Assembly (NCBI RefSeq): GCF_900109605.1
Contig: NZ_FOAM01000003.1
Location: 62,001 to 126,000, forward strand
DNA length: 64,000 bases
From: Xaviernesmea oryzae
Lineage (GTDB): Bacteria > Pseudomonadota > Alphaproteobacteria > Rhizobiales > Rhizobiaceae
Reading direction: 5' to 3'
This document shows positions 28,500-39,037 of the stretch, piece after piece (the first letter of the stretch is position 1; each line of letters begins with the position of its first letter). The notes under the pieces are model-generated. The model made no database searches. It worked only from the letters and a program-made list of their open reading frames with translations, and was not told the origin of the DNA. The position numbers and the translations under genes are program-made.

Positions 28500-29444
28500 A
28501 TGGTGGCGATGAAGAAGGTCATGCGCATCGGTTCTGCACTGATGCTGGCAGCGGCGCTTTCGCTTTCATCCGCCCCGGCGAGCCATGCCGCGGGGGGCAC
28601 CGGCATTGCGGTTGTCGTCAACGGATCTCCGATCACCACCGGCGACGTGGCCAAGCGTGTGGCCTTCATGCGGCTGCAGAAGGCGACTGGCGGGGAAGCC
28701 GCCGCCCGGCAGCAGCTTGTCGACGAAGTGCTGAAGCGCCAGGAGGTGCTGCGCGTCGGCATGTCGGTCTCGACCGATGATGTAGACGCCGCTGTCAAGC
28801 GTTTCGCTGCCGGCAACAAGCTGACCTTGCCGCAGCTGACCATGATCCTCGACAAGGCCGGCGTCGGCCTCGATCATTTCAAGCAATACGTCGCCATCAG
28901 CATGAGCTGGCCGCGCGTGGTCAACGCCCGCTTTGGCGGCGGAAAGCGCTTGTCCAACGAAGAACTCGTCAAGCGCATGCAGGAAAACGGCGGCAAGAAG
29001 CCGGTGACGACAGAATATTTCCTGCAGCAGATCATTTTCGTCATCCCCGAGGCCAAGCGTAATGCCATCCTCGGCAAGCGCCAGGCTGAGGCCAACGCGT
29101 CGCGGTCGAAATTCCCCGGCTGCGAGCAGTCCAAGGTCTTCGCCGCCACCATGCTTGATGTCTCCGTGCGCAATCTTGGCCGGATGGTCAGCCAGGAATT
29201 GCCACCTGAGTGGAAGCCGTTGATCGAGAAGACCGAGGAAGGCCGTGTCACCGAGTCGCGTGTGACCGACAAGGGCGTGGAATATCTTGCCGTCTGCAGG
29301 AAGCGTGAAGTGTCCGACGACATGGCTGCCGAAATCGTCTTCCGCGCCGAGGATCTCGAGAGCAAGAAGAAGGGCGACGAAGATCCTAACGCCGTCCGCT
29401 ATATTGAGGAACTGCGCAAGAAGGCGCAGATCGTCAACAAGTAG
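28500..29444 (+). CDS. SurA N-terminal domain periplasmic chaperone
   Basis: 314 residues with signal peptide ([27 protein letters not shown]). The SurA-type N-terminal chaperone domain follows ([24 protein letters not shown] ... [25 protein letters not shown]). The rest ([24 protein letters not shown] ... [12 protein letters not shown]) is in the place of a parvulin domain, but I see no clear prolyl-isomerase active-site motif. SurA guides outer-membrane proteins, LptD above all, across the periplasm, which fits its place after lptD. ATG 28500 has GGAGGAGG upstream. Often annotated surA in rhizobia; I leave the symbol blank because the isomerase part is not clear. Confidence 0.82.
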   Translation: MVAMKKVMRIGSALMLAAALSLSSAPASHAAGGTGIAVVVNGSPITTGDVAKRVAFMRLQKATGGEAAARQQLVDEVLKRQEVLRVGMSVSTDDVDAAVKRFAAGNKLTLPQLTMILDKAGVGLDHFKQYVAISMSWPRVVNARFGGGKRLSNEELVKRMQENGGKKPVTTEYFLQQIIFVIPEAKRNAILGKRQAEANASRSKFPGCEQSKVFAATMLDVSVRNLGRMVSQELPPEWKPLIEKTEEGRVTESRVTDKGVEYLAVCRKREVSDDMAAEIVFRAEDLESKKKGDEDPNAVRYIEELRKKAQIVNK

Positions 29445-29455
29445 CAGGCACGACG

Positions 29456-30499
29456 ATGACCGACGCGACCGTGGCGCCGCTGGCCCTGACCATGGGCGAC
29501 CCCGCCGGCGTGGGCCTCGACCTGACCCTCGCGCTCTGGGCAAGCCGGGACAGGCTCGGCCTTCCTCCCTTCCTTCTGATCGGCGACCCGCAGGCACTGG
29601 CCGAGCGCGCCGCCCTGTTGCGCCTTTCCGTACCGGTTCGCGTCGCGACACCGGGCAATGCGGCTGACATCTTTGCTGATGCCCTGCCGGTCTTGCCTTC
29701 GATCTGCCGCCAGCCTGTCGTGCCCGGCCAGCCGGACTCGTCGAATGCGGAAGCGGTCATCGGCGCGATCCGCGAAGCCGTGGCGCTGACGCTTTCTGGC
29801 GAAACCGCCGCCGTCGTCACCAATCCCATTGCCAAATCTGTGCTCTATGCCGCGGGCTTCGGCTTTCCGGGCCACACGGAATTTCTGGCGGATCTCGGCG
29901 AAAGGGCGGTGGACGCACCGCTGCTTCCGGTCATGCTGCTGGCAGGGCCAAAGCTCAAGGCCGTACCGGTGACCATCCACATTCCGATTGCCGACGTTCC
30001 CGCCGCGCTGACGCCTGATCTCCTTGAGCGCACGATCAGGGTGACGGCGCGCGATCTCATGACGCGTTTCGCCCTGCCCTCGCCCCGGATTGCCATTGCC
30101 GGCCTCAATCCGCATGCAGGCGAAAGCGGCACGATCGGCCGCGAGGACGACCAGATCATCCGCCCTGTGATCGAGGCGCTTGCGGCGGAGGGAATTCAGG
30201 TCTTCGGGCCGCTGCCGGCCGACACCATGTTCCACGACCGGGCCCGCGCCAGCTATGACGTGGCGATCTGCATGTATCATGACCAGGCGCTCATTCCCGC
30301 CAAGGCGCTCGGCTTCGACGACAGCGTCAATGTCACGCTCGGCCTGCCCTTCATCCGCACCTCGCCCGATCATGGCACGGCCTTCTCGCTGGCAGGCACA
30401 GGCGAGGCCCGCCCCGACAGTTTGATGGCCGCGCTCCTGTTGGCGCGGCAGCTGGCAGACAACAGCCATGCGGCTGGCACATGGAAGGCAAAGTCCTGA
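29456..30499 (+). CDS. pdxA: 4-hydroxythreonine-4-phosphate dehydrogenase PdxA
   Basis: PdxA oxidises 4-phosphohydroxy-L-threonine in pyridoxal phosphate synthesis (DXP-dependent route). 347 residues beginning with [12 protein letters not shown]. Metal and substrate motifs include [32 protein letters not shown] and [36 protein letters not shown], with the metal histidines in HAGE and YHDQ and the last in SPDHG. Eleven bases after the chaperone gene, and TGATG-coupled to rsmA. Confidence 0.96.
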   Translation: MTDATVAPLALTMGDPAGVGLDLTLALWASRDRLGLPPFLLIGDPQALAERAALLRLSVPVRVATPGNAADIFADALPVLPSICRQPVVPGQPDSSNAEAVIGAIREAVALTLSGETAAVVTNPIAKSVLYAAGFGFPGHTEFLADLGERAVDAPLLPVMLLAGPKLKAVPVTIHIPIADVPAALTPDLLERTIRVTARDLMTRFALPSPRIAIAGLNPHAGESGTIGREDDQIIRPVIEALAAEGIQVFGPLPADTMFHDRARASYDVAICMYHDQALIPAKALGFDDSVNVTLGLPFIRTSPDHGTAFSLAGTGEARPDSLMAALLLARQLADNSHAAGTWKAKS

Positions 30500-31332
30500 T
30501 GGCGGCAATCGACGGACTGCCGCCGCTGCGCGATGTGATCGCGCGCCACGGGCTCGACGCGAAAAAGGCGCTCGGCCAGAATTTCCTGCTAGACCTCAAC
30601 CTGACCCAGAAGATCGCCCGCACGGCGGGGCCGCTCGAAGGCGTGACCGTGTTCGAGGTCGGACCCGGCCCCGGCGGCCTGACGCGCGCCATTCTCTCGC
30701 TCGGCGCGGCCAAGGTCATTGCCGTGGAGCGCGATCCGCGCTGCCTTCCGGCCCTCGCCGAGATTGCCGATCATTATCCGGGCCGGCTCGAGGTGATCGA
30801 AGGCGATGCGCTGAAGACGGATTTCGACGCATTGGCCGCCGGCATCGACGGCCCGGTGCGCATCATCGCCAACCTGCCTTACAATGTCGGGACGCAGCTC
30901 CTCGTCAACTGGCTGCTGCCGCGCCAATGGCCGCCCTTCTGGCAGTCGCTGACCCTGATGTTCCAGCGCGAAGTCGGCTTGCGGATCGTCGCGGACGCCG
31001 ATGACGATCATTATGGCCGGTTGGGTGTGCTCTGCGGCTGGCGCACGCAGGCGAGCATGGCTTTCGACGTGCCGCCCCAGGCCTTCACGCCGCCACCCAA
31101 GGTGACCTCAAGCGTCGTGCACCTGATCCCTGTGGCAGAGCCGATGCCCACACGGGCAGAAGCCCTTGAACGCGTCACCGCCGCCGCCTTCGGCCAGCGC
31201 CGCAAAATGCTGCGCCAGAGTCTGAAGTCGCTCGGTGGAGAAACCCTGCTTGCCAAGGTGGGTATCGATCCGCAGCGCCGTGCTGAGACGCTATCTGTGG
31301 ATGAATTCGTGATGCTGGCAAACGCCTTGTAA
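30499..31332 (+). CDS. rsmA: 16S rRNA dimethyladenosine transferase RsmA/KsgA
   Basis: Dimethylates A1518 and A1519 in 16S rRNA helix 45. 277 residues from the ATG at 30499, which overlaps the pdxA stop (TGATG). Family motifs: LGQNFLLD (25-32), SAM-site [11 protein letters not shown] (52-62), NLPYNVGT (125-132), and the C-terminal RNA-binding region with [12 protein letters not shown]. An in-frame ATG at 30481 would add six residues. The pdxA-rsmA pair is widespread in proteobacteria. Last gene of the lptF-rsmA strand run, convergent with gmk. Confidence 0.96.
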   Translation: MAAIDGLPPLRDVIARHGLDAKKALGQNFLLDLNLTQKIARTAGPLEGVTVFEVGPGPGGLTRAILSLGAAKVIAVERDPRCLPALAEIADHYPGRLEVIEGDALKTDFDALAAGIDGPVRIIANLPYNVGTQLLVNWLLPRQWPPFWQSLTLMFQREVGLRIVADADDDHYGRLGVLCGWRTQASMAFDVPPQAFTPPPKVTSSVVHLIPVAEPMPTRAEALERVTAAAFGQRRKMLRQSLKSLGGETLLAKVGIDPQRRAETLSVDEFVMLANAL

Positions 31333-31409
31333 AAGCCACCAGGACGCTTGACGACAGTCTTCAAGGCGCCCGTCTCAGGGATTTATCATCCTGAACGGAT
31401 GACTCCGGA

Positions 31410-32084
<675 letters not shown>

Positions 32085-32086
32085 GA

Positions 32087-32974
32087 CTACTCCAGATTCT
32101 GAACTTGCTCGCGGAACTGGTCGATCACGACCTTCAGCTCCACGCCGGACGCGGTGACGGCGGCCGAGGAGGATTTCGAGCAGATCGTATTCGCTTCCCG
32201 GTTAAATTCCTGGCAAAGAAAATCAAGCTTGCGGCCGACAGGCCCGCCGGCGGCAAGCAGGGCGCGCGCGGCGGCGACATGGGCGCCCAGCCGGTCGAGT
32301 TCCTCGCGGATGTCGGCCTTGGCTGCCAGCAGCGCCACTTCAGCATGAAGCCGGTCGCCATCGAGCGTCGCGGCATGCTCGCTCAGAAGCGCCAGTTGCT
32401 GCATCAAACGAGCGGAAATGCCGGCGACGGACCGCGAGGGATCGGCCTCGATCGCCTCGACCAGCGTGATGATACGGCCAAGCTGGGCATCGAGAACGGC
32501 ATGAAGCGCGGCCCCTTCGCTTTCGCGCATCGCCGTCAAGGCGCCCAGCGCGTGGGCAAAGCCGGCGAGAACGGCGGCGTCCCGCGCCGCGCGCTCCTCC
32601 ACACTGTCTTCGCGCTCGCGAAATTCGACGATACCGCGCAGGCTCAGAATCGTATCGAGCCGCAACGGGGCGGGATCGATGAGATCGCCGAGTTCGCTGC
32701 GCAGCCGCTCGATGGCTGCCAGCGCATCGCGGTTCACCACGGGCTCGGCGGCCTGTTCCAGCCCGCTGAGGCTGAGACCAATCTGCAGATTGCCGCGCGA
32801 GAGAACCTCACCCGCCATGCGGCGGATATCCCCCTCTAGATGCTCGACACCGCTTGGCAGGCGCAGGCGCAAATCGAGCCCCTTGCCATTGACCGAGCGC
32901 ATTTCCCAGGCCCAGCGAAAGCGCCCGGTGGTGCCCTCGCTGCGGGCAAAGCCGGTCATGGATTGTAGCGGCAT
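32087..32974 (-). CDS. yicC: YicC family endoribonuclease
   Basis: 295 residues. The N-terminal YicC_N region begins [14 protein letters not shown], and the C-terminal DUF1732 region ends [19 protein letters not shown]...[18 protein letters not shown], both diagnostic. E. coli YicC is described as an endoribonuclease linked to stationary-phase survival and sRNA turnover. First gene of the yicC-gmk operon. Confidence 0.93.
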   Translation of the reverse strand: MPLQSMTGFARSEGTTGRFRWAWEMRSVNGKGLDLRLRLPSGVEHLEGDIRRMAGEVLSRGNLQIGLSLSGLEQAAEPVVNRDALAAIERLRSELGDLIDPAPLRLDTILSLRGIVEFREREDSVEERAARDAAVLAGFAHALGALTAMRESEGAALHAVLDAQLGRIITLVEAIEADPSRSVAGISARLMQQLALLSEHAATLDGDRLHAEVALLAAKADIREELDRLGAHVAAARALLAAGGPVGRKLDFLCQEFNREANTICSKSSSAAVTASGVELKVVIDQFREQVQNLE

Positions 32975-33159
32975 CCTCTGATCCTTCCTGTGGCCCCTCG
33001 CCGGGACATGGTCTTCACACGGGCAATCTCTTCAACATCGTGCCATGCGCCCATGCGTCATGCTCCTCTTCAATCGAGTCGGGTCTCGACAGGCAAGGAT
33101 GCGGTCGGGAAGTTTTTACTTATCCTGACCGGATCGATGCAAGATGCGGGGTCGCATGA

Positions 33160-33190
33160 ACATGCAAACGGCCGGCTTGAAGACCGGCCG
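33160..33190 (-). terminator. Probable mltG terminator
   Basis: Perfect 7-bp arms CGGCCGG (33169-33175) and CCGGCCG (33184-33190); on the minus strand the stem is followed by TTTGCATGTTC. It lies in the 317-base gap between mltG and yicC, where I see no gene. Confidence 0.6.
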
Positions 33191-33291
33191 CAGGCTCGTG
33201 GCATATCGTGCGGAAAGCACAAAGGCTCTGCAAGACCATCGCGCGACCGGAGACGCCACCGCACGGCGCTTCGGGGACGGCCACCTCGGGC

Positions 33292-34470
33292 CTATTGGGC
33301 CGGCACGGTGCCTTCGGGCTTGGCATCCGGAGGGAGGTTGCGCTGGGCCTCCAGCTTGCGCCAGCGACGGACATTGGCATTGTGCTCGTCCAGCGTCGCG
33401 GCAAAGACATGGCCGCCCGAGCCATCGGCGACGAAATAGAGATCGCCGGTGCGCGAGGGATTGGCAACAGCCTCAAGCGCCGCCCGTCCGGGATTGGCGA
33501 TCGGGGTCGGCGGCAGGCCCTTGATCATATAGGTGTTGTAGGGGGTGTTCTTATCCAGATCGGACTTCAGGATCGGCCGGTCGGCAGGCTTTCCAGCGCC
33601 ACCGAAAATCCCGTAGACGATCGTCGGGTCCGATTGCAGCCGCATGCCCTTTTCCAGTCGGTTGAGGAAGACAGAGGCAACGCGCGAGCGCTCATCGGCA
33701 ATGCCCGTCTCCTTTTCCACGATCGACGCCAGGATGACGAAATCGTTGCGTGACTTCAGCGGCAGGTCGGGATCGCGCTTGGCCCAGATCTGCTCGACCA
33801 GCGTTTCCTGCGCAGCGCGAGCCTGGGCGATGATCTCCGCCCGCTTCGTGCCGCGGGAGAATTTGTAGGTATCCGGCCTCAGCGAGCCCTCCGGCGGCAA
33901 TTCGCGCGGCAGATCGCCTTCCAGAACGGGGTCGGCGGCCAGCCTGTCAAACATCTGACGCACGGTCAGCCCCTCCGGCAGGGACGCAGAATAGAGGATG
34001 GACTTGCCCGATTTCAGGAGCTCCATGATCTCCTGCATCGACGCGCCGGCCTTGATCTCGTATTCGCCGGCCTTCAGCGTCTCCTTGTCGAGATAGGCTT
34101 CCGACATGAAGCGGAAGACACGGGCATCCGAAACGATGTTGCCGCGCTCCAGATTGTTGGCAATCTGCACGATGCTCGCGCCATTGGGCACGATGAAATT
34201 GGTGTTCGCCGTCAGCGGGCCACGCGCTTCGTAGCTCGACATGGCGTAATACAGCGCGCCAGCGGCCGCAGCCGTCAGCAGCACCACGACGGTCATGACG
34301 AAGTTCAGGAAGATGACCAGCTGGCTCTTGGCCTTTTTCGACCGCCGGGGCGGCTGGGGCACCTTTTCCGGTCGCAGGGCCTCATTGGGCGATTTCGGCA
34401 CGATGCGCCCCTGGCTTGCCGCATTTTCACGGCTCGACGGGGCAGCGCTGGTCTCGGTTGCGTCGCTCAC
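33292..34470 (-). CDS. mltG: Endolytic peptidoglycan transglycosylase MltG
   Basis: MltG cuts nascent glycan strands at the inner membrane and is thought to set their length. 392 residues from the GTG at 34470 (AGGA six bases upstream). A cytoplasmic basic, proline-containing tail (1-49) precedes one membrane helix (50-77), a LysM-like region (NFIVPNGASIVQIANNL, LPEGLTVRQMFDRL) and the catalytic YceG domain with Glu252 in ASIVEKETG. The C-terminus has GLPPTPIANPGRAALEAV. It lies downstream of fabF in the same direction, as in many proteobacteria, but a terminator separates them. Confidence 0.94.
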   Translation of the reverse strand: MSDATETSAAPSSRENAASQGRIVPKSPNEALRPEKVPQPPRRSKKAKSQLVIFLNFVMTVVVLLTAAAAGALYYAMSSYEARGPLTANTNFIVPNGASIVQIANNLERGNIVSDARVFRFMSEAYLDKETLKAGEYEIKAGASMQEIMELLKSGKSILYSASLPEGLTVRQMFDRLAADPVLEGDLPRELPPEGSLRPDTYKFSRGTKRAEIIAQARAAQETLVEQIWAKRDPDLPLKSRNDFVILASIVEKETGIADERSRVASVFLNRLEKGMRLQSDPTIVYGIFGGAGKPADRPILKSDLDKNTPYNTYMIKGLPPTPIANPGRAALEAVANPSRTGDLYFVADGSGGHVFAATLDEHNANVRRWRKLEAQRNLPPDAKPEGTVPAQ

Positions 34471-34863
34471 GAATATCCTGACCCTGGAGTTCGCGTCCTT
34501 CCTACGCCGCGCCCCGATGCGAACTCCAACAGAACAGGGCAAGACGGTCTTGCCGGCGCCAAGAGGGCAGGAACTGCCCGGATGGCCGCGCCGGCATCGG
34601 CGTGAGATCGGTGACACATCACCATGCGCGAAGCGCACGCCACTGAATCGCCTTTGGCGTCAGGTGGCGGAGATTGACCCGAGCAATGCGGCAAAAACAG
34701 GATGCCGCGCGAGCATTCACACTTCAGCTCTGTTTTGCAACAGGGATTCACCCTTTATCAGCCATCTTTCGAAGCTGCAGCGCAAAACGCGTAGAGTAGC
34801 CTCACCGATGTGGATCACCAAGGCGACGTGCCCTTGTGCCCGGTCAAGCACGCCTGCCCGTGA

Positions 34864-34890
34864 AGCAAAAAGGGCCCCAGCGGAGCCCTT
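34864..34890 (-). terminator. fabF terminator
   Basis: Arms AAGGGC (34870-34875) and GCCCTT (34885-34890), with inner CC/GG pairs. On the minus strand the stem is followed by TTTTTGCTTC. It sits 65 bases past the fabF stop, inside the 484-base fabF-mltG gap; the rest of that gap holds no gene I can support and presumably carries the mltG promoter. Confidence 0.85.
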
Positions 34891-34954
34891 CTGGTCTGGA
34901 TTAGCCAGTTCCGCTAGACCGACGCGCTTTTAGAAGCCGGCTCTAGCGAAGGCG

Positions 34955-36217
34955 TTACGCCTCGTAGCGGCGCAGCACCAGCGAAGCATTGGTGCCGCCG
35001 AAGCCGAAGGAATTCGACAGGGCGACATTGATCTCCCGCTTGCGCGCCTGATGCGGCACGAGATCGATGGCGGTCTCGACATCGGGATTGTCGAGGTTCA
35101 GCGTCGGCGGGGCGACATTGTCGCGAATGGCGAGGATCGAGAAGATCGCCTCGACCGCGCCGGCAGCGCCGAGAAGGTGACCGATGGCGGACTTGGTCGA
35201 GGACATCGAAATCTTCGAAGCGGCCGGACCGACCAGCCGCTCGACGGCGCCGAGCTCGATCGTGTCGGCCATGGTCGACGTGCCATGCGCGTTGATATAG
35301 TCGATATCGGCTGCGGCAAGCCCTGCCCGCTTCAGCGCCATCGACATGCAGCGATAGGCGCCATCGCCATCTTCAGACGGTGCGGTGATATGGAAGGCAT
35401 CGCCCGAAAGGCCGTAGCCAACCACCTCGGCATAAATCTTGGCGCCGCGCGCCTTGGCGTGCTCCAGCTCTTCGAGCACGACGATGCCGGCGCCCTCGCC
35501 CATGACGAAACCATCACGGTCGCGGTCATAGGGGCGGGATGCCTTCAGCGGATCGTCATTGTGCTGGGTGGAGAGCGCCTTGCACGCGGCGAAGCCGGCC
35601 ATGGCGATACGGCAGATCGGCGATTCCGCGCCGCCGGCCACCATCACGTCGGCATCGCCGAGCATGATCAGCCGCGCCGCGTCGCCGATGGCATGGGCGC
35701 CGGTGGAACAGGCCGTGACCACGGCATGGTTGGGGCCACGCAGCTTGTGGCGGATCGACACCTGGCCGGAGACGAGATTGATCAGGCGGCCGGGAATAAA
35801 GAAAGGCGAAATGCGCCGGGGGCCTTTGTCGCGCAGCGTATGCCCGGCTTCGACAATGCCTTCGAGGCCGCCAATTCCCGAACCGATCAGCACGCCGGTG
35901 GCGATCTGGTCCTCATCGGTCTTGGGATGCCAGCCGGCATCTTCAAGCGCCATGTCGGCGGCGGCCATGCCGTAAACGATGAACGGATCGACCTTGCGCT
36001 GTTCCTTCGGCTCCATCCACTGATCGGCATTATAGGTGCCGTCGGAGCCGTCGCCGAAGGGAATGCGGCAGGCGATCTTGGCGGGAAGATCCTCGACCTC
36101 GAACTCCGTCACCTTGCGGGCGGCATTGCCGCCGGCCAGCAGTCGGGACCAGGACACCTCGGTGCCACAGCCAAGCGGTGACACCATGCCGGTTCCGGTG
36201 ATGACGACGCGTCTCAT
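34955..36217 (-). CDS. fabF: 3-oxoacyl-ACP synthase II (KAS II)
   Basis: Condensing enzyme that elongates acyl-ACP with malonyl-ACP. 420 residues from the ATG at 36217, starting MRRVVITGTGMVSPLG. The catalytic triad is complete: Cys170 in VTACSTGAHAIGDA, His311 in NAHGTST and His347 in SAIGHLLGAAGAVE, with Lys342. A frame extends to 36253 but its extra residues are not part of the family. Downstream of acpP with a 268-base gap, it likely has its own promoter as well as read-through. Confidence 0.96.
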   Translation of the reverse strand: MRRVVITGTGMVSPLGCGTEVSWSRLLAGGNAARKVTEFEVEDLPAKIACRIPFGDGSDGTYNADQWMEPKEQRKVDPFIVYGMAAADMALEDAGWHPKTDEDQIATGVLIGSGIGGLEGIVEAGHTLRDKGPRRISPFFIPGRLINLVSGQVSIRHKLRGPNHAVVTACSTGAHAIGDAARLIMLGDADVMVAGGAESPICRIAMAGFAACKALSTQHNDDPLKASRPYDRDRDGFVMGEGAGIVVLEELEHAKARGAKIYAEVVGYGLSGDAFHITAPSEDGDGAYRCMSMALKRAGLAAADIDYINAHGTSTMADTIELGAVERLVGPAASKISMSSTKSAIGHLLGAAGAVEAIFSILAIRDNVAPPTLNLDNPDVETAIDLVPHQARKREINVALSNSFGFGGTNASLVLRRYEA

Positions 36218-36426
36218 TCTTCGCGATCCACCCTTGAAAGCTTGTAAGATCATGGGGCCGAAGCGGTCCCGAAACGGCCAAGGCCGAGCTCTGGGAGAGG
36301 CTTAAAACAGGCAGGCCCGGATGTCGAGCGCAGTGGCGGCAGGCATGCCGCAATGGTCTTGTCACAGACCGGAAACAGGCGCGCAGGGGTTGCGGCCAAG
36401 CCTCATTCCGGCTCCATGGCGCCAAG

Positions 36427-36453
36427 AAGGCGGGATGCAACGCGCCCCGCCTT
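36427..36453 (-). terminator. Hairpin downstream of acpP
   Basis: Perfect 8-bp arms AAGGCGGG (36427-36434) and CCCGCCTT (36446-36453). On the minus strand the tail is CTTGGCGCC, only slightly T-rich. Could terminate or attenuate the abundant acpP transcript before fabF. Confidence 0.5.
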
Positions 36454-36485
36454 CATCGATGACAAGAACGGAAAGGCGATCGGCC

Positions 36486-36722
36486 TTAAGCCTGTGCCTT
36501 CTCGATGAACTTGACGGCGTCGCCGACCGTCAGGATCGAGTCAGCGGCATCGTCAGGAATCTCGACGCCGAATTCTTCTTCGAAAGCCATCACGAGTTCG
36601 ACGGTATCGAGCGAGTCCGCGCCAAGATCATCGATGAAGCTGGCACCCTCGGTTACCTTTTCAGCATCGACGCCAAGATGATCAACAACAATTTTCTTCA
36701 CGCGTTCTGCAATATCGCTCAT
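36486..36722 (-). CDS. acpP: Acyl carrier protein
   Basis: 78-residue housekeeping ACP ([19 protein letters not shown]), with the phosphopantetheine serine Ser37 in [19 protein letters not shown]. Strongly acidic. ATG 36722 has GAGGAAA eight bases upstream. It carries acyl chains between FabD, FabG and FabF, all encoded next to it. A 309-base upstream region, ended by the fabG terminator, implies a dedicated promoter. Confidence 0.97.
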   Translation of the reverse strand: MSDIAERVKKIVVDHLGVDAEKVTEGASFIDDLGADSLDTVELVMAFEEEFGVEIPDDAADSILTVGDAVKFIEKAQA

Positions 36723-36980
36723 GTCGGATTTCCTCGACCTTTGTTTCTCTCGTCGACGACATGATGTCGCCGCAAGTTCGTTAACGCCTAAGGGACCGGC
36801 ATGGTCCCATGGGCAATCGTTCCACGCGGAAGAGCGGCAAAAACGCAACTGCCGAAGCGGCGTATACTTCACATCTTCCATCGGCCGCCCAAGGCAACCA
36901 CGGCCCGCTTAACACGGTTTAACTTCCCCGCAAAGCCGGAAAATCAACGTTTGCTGCTTGCTCAACATTGAATTTGCGCG

Positions 36981-37024
36981 CTTTCTCAGACAAAGCCCGC
37001 ACGCGGCACCGGCCGCTTGCGGGC
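36981..37024 (-). terminator. fabD-fabG terminator
   Basis: Nested stem: GCCCGCA (36995-37001) with TGCGGGC (37018-37024), and inside it GCGGC with GCCGC around an ACCG loop. On the minus strand a TTTGTCT tail follows. It starts eight bases after the fabG stop. Confidence 0.85.
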
Positions 37025-37031
37025 AATGCCT

Positions 37032-37769
37032 TCAGATCATCGCCATGCCGCCATTCACATGCAGCGTCTGGCCGGTGACATAACCGGCCTCATCGGAAGC
37101 GAGATAGACGGCAGCCGCCGCGATATCCCCACCCTTGCCCATGCGCCGCATCGGGATGGCGCCCATGATCGCTTCTTTCTGCTTGTCGTTGAGCTTGCCG
37201 GTCATGGCGCTCTCGATGAAGCCGGGGGCGATGCAGTTGACCGTGACGTTGCGGGTGGCGATCTCCTGCGCGAGCGACTTTGAAAAGCCGATCATGCCCG
37301 CCTTGGAGGCGCAGTAATTCGCCTGGCCCGGATTGCCGGTAACGCCGACGACCGAGGTGATGTTGATGATGCGGCCATGGCGGCGGCGCATCATCGGGTG
37401 GGTGAGCTCACGCGTCAGGCGGAAGACCGCCGTCAGGTTGACCTCGAGAACCGCATCCCAGTCCGCATCGCTCATGCGTACGAACAGGCCGTCCTTGGTA
37501 ATACCGGCATTGTTGACGAGAATGTCGACGCCATCCAGGTCGCTCTCGGCCTTCTCGCCCAACGCCTTCACCGCGTCGCGGTCGGACAGATCCGCTGGGA
37601 AAATGTGAACGCGCTCGCCCAGCTCGGCAGCCAGCGCCTCCAGCTTTTCCTGCCGTGTACCGTGCAGGCCGACGGTGGCGCCGAGCTGATGATAGGCGCG
37701 GGCAATCTCCTCGCCAAGGCCGCCGGTGGCACCGGTGACGAGGGCCTTGCGGCCGGTCAGGTCAAACAT
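37032..37769 (-). CDS. fabG: 3-oxoacyl-ACP reductase FabG
   Basis: NADPH-dependent ketoreductase of fatty-acid elongation. 245 residues; TGATGGLG (12-19) binds the cofactor, NNAG at 86-89, and the catalytic set is Ser139, Tyr152 and Lys156 (ITSVVGVTGNPGQANYCASK). The second ATG (37769) is chosen over 37775 because the GGAAG Shine-Dalgarno directly abuts the first. Sixteen bases after fabD, in the same transcript. Confidence 0.96.
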   Translation of the reverse strand: MFDLTGRKALVTGATGGLGEEIARAYHQLGATVGLHGTRQEKLEALAAELGERVHIFPADLSDRDAVKALGEKAESDLDGVDILVNNAGITKDGLFVRMSDADWDAVLEVNLTAVFRLTRELTHPMMRRRHGRIINITSVVGVTGNPGQANYCASKAGMIGFSKSLAQEIATRNVTVNCIAPGFIESAMTGKLNDKQKEAIMGAIPMRRMGKGGDIAAAAVYLASDEAGYVTGQTLHVNGGMAMI

Positions 37770-37785
37770 GGTCATCTTCCTTCAC

Positions 37786-38727
37786 TCACGTCAGGCTGTT
37801 GAGCACCGCTTCGATCTCGGCGGGCGACGAAAGGGTCTTGGCGGCAAGCGCCTTGTCGATGCGCTTGGCAAGGCCGGTCAGCACCTTGCCGTTTCCGACC
37901 TCGTATAGCTCGGTCACGCCATTGGCCGCCAGCCAGGCGACGCTTTCGCGCCAGCGCACCTGGCCAGTCACCTGTTCGACCAGGAGATCGACGATCTCGT
38001 CGGCGCTCGTAACTGGCGCGGCGCGGACATTGGCGATCAGCGGCACCACGGGATCATGACGGGGAACTTCGGCCAGCGCGGCGCGCATGGCGTCGGCCGC
38101 CGGCGCCATCAATGCGGAATGGAACGGCGCGGAGACCGGGAGAAGGATTGCCCGCTTGGCGCCCTTGTCCGAGGCGAGCGCCGCCGCCTTCTCGACCGCG
38201 GCCTTGGCGCCGGAGATGACGATCTGTCCGCCGCCATTGTCGTTGGCGATCTGACAGGGACCTTCGGCACCGGCCTGCGCACAGATCTCGGCCAAATCCG
38301 CATCTTCAAGGCCGATCACGGCGGCCATGGCGCCGGTGCCCACGGGCACGGCCGCCTGCATGGCATTGCCGCGAATGCGCAGGAGACGGGCCGTATCGGC
38401 CAAAGAAAAGGTGCCGGCTGCGCAAAGCGCCGAATATTCGCCAAGCGAATGGCCGGCGACATAGGAGACGCGCTCGGACAGATGATAGCCGCGCGCAGCC
38501 AGCACACGAATGATGGCGATCGAGACCGCCATCAGAGCGGGCTGGGCATTGGCCGTCAGCGTCAACTGATCTTCCGGCCCGTTCCAGATGATGTCGGACA
38601 GCTTTTCGCCGAGCGCATCGTCGACCTCGGCGAAAACGGCGGCGGCCTCGGGATAGGCATCGGCGAGATCTTTGCCCATCCCGACGGACTGACTGCCCTG
38701 GCCAGGGAATGTGAAAGCGAGGCTCAT
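37786..38727 (-). CDS. fabD: Malonyl-CoA:ACP transacylase FabD
   Basis: Loads malonate from CoA onto ACP. 313 residues starting MSLAFTFPGQGSQSVGMG. The nucleophile Ser94 is in AGHSLGEYSA, the malonate-binding arginine is in RIRGNAMQ, and the catalytic histidine is in VSAPFHSALM. ATG 38727 has AAGGAG about 12 bases upstream; a longer frame to 38943 has no family features. First gene of the fabD-fabG pair. Confidence 0.96.
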   Translation of the reverse strand: MSLAFTFPGQGSQSVGMGKDLADAYPEAAAVFAEVDDALGEKLSDIIWNGPEDQLTLTANAQPALMAVSIAIIRVLAARGYHLSERVSYVAGHSLGEYSALCAAGTFSLADTARLLRIRGNAMQAAVPVGTGAMAAVIGLEDADLAEICAQAGAEGPCQIANDNGGGQIVISGAKAAVEKAAALASDKGAKRAILLPVSAPFHSALMAPAADAMRAALAEVPRHDPVVPLIANVRAAPVTSADEIVDLLVEQVTGQVRWRESVAWLAANGVTELYEVGNGKVLTGLAKRIDKALAAKTLSSPAEIEAVLNSLT

Positions 38728-39037
38728 CGTGGATCTGGCTCCTTTTTGCTCTCCATTGACATTCCCAGGCAGCGAGTCAAGCGCCTGGACTGCCAGTTTC
38801 CCCGGCAGTGGCGCGGTGAGAGACGCGCGATTGCAGCTTGCAAATCGTGTCATGGCGGATAATTTCAAGCGCGCCGGCCGGCTTGCGGGTGGCCGGCTCC
38901 TGCCCTCGCGCCGGCCGGACTGCGGCACCGGCGTCGCCGCCACATCGCCTGCGCCTTAGCGCATCAGCCCTTGACCCGTTCGGCCGCCACGCCCTTCCCA
39001 GGCGCTCCCAAAGCGGCCTCTCTCCCAAAGGTACGCC
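38728..39037. promoter_or_regulatory. Divergent upstream region, fabD / aldo-keto reductase
   Basis: 310 bases between divergent genes. I see no gene, no strong repeat and no operator palindrome that I would defend. Both promoters must be here. Confidence 0.35.

Noticed and set aside
36321-36764. 147-residue plus-strand frame opposite acpP
   Set aside because: Antisense to a near-universal protein; its residues mirror acpP codons.
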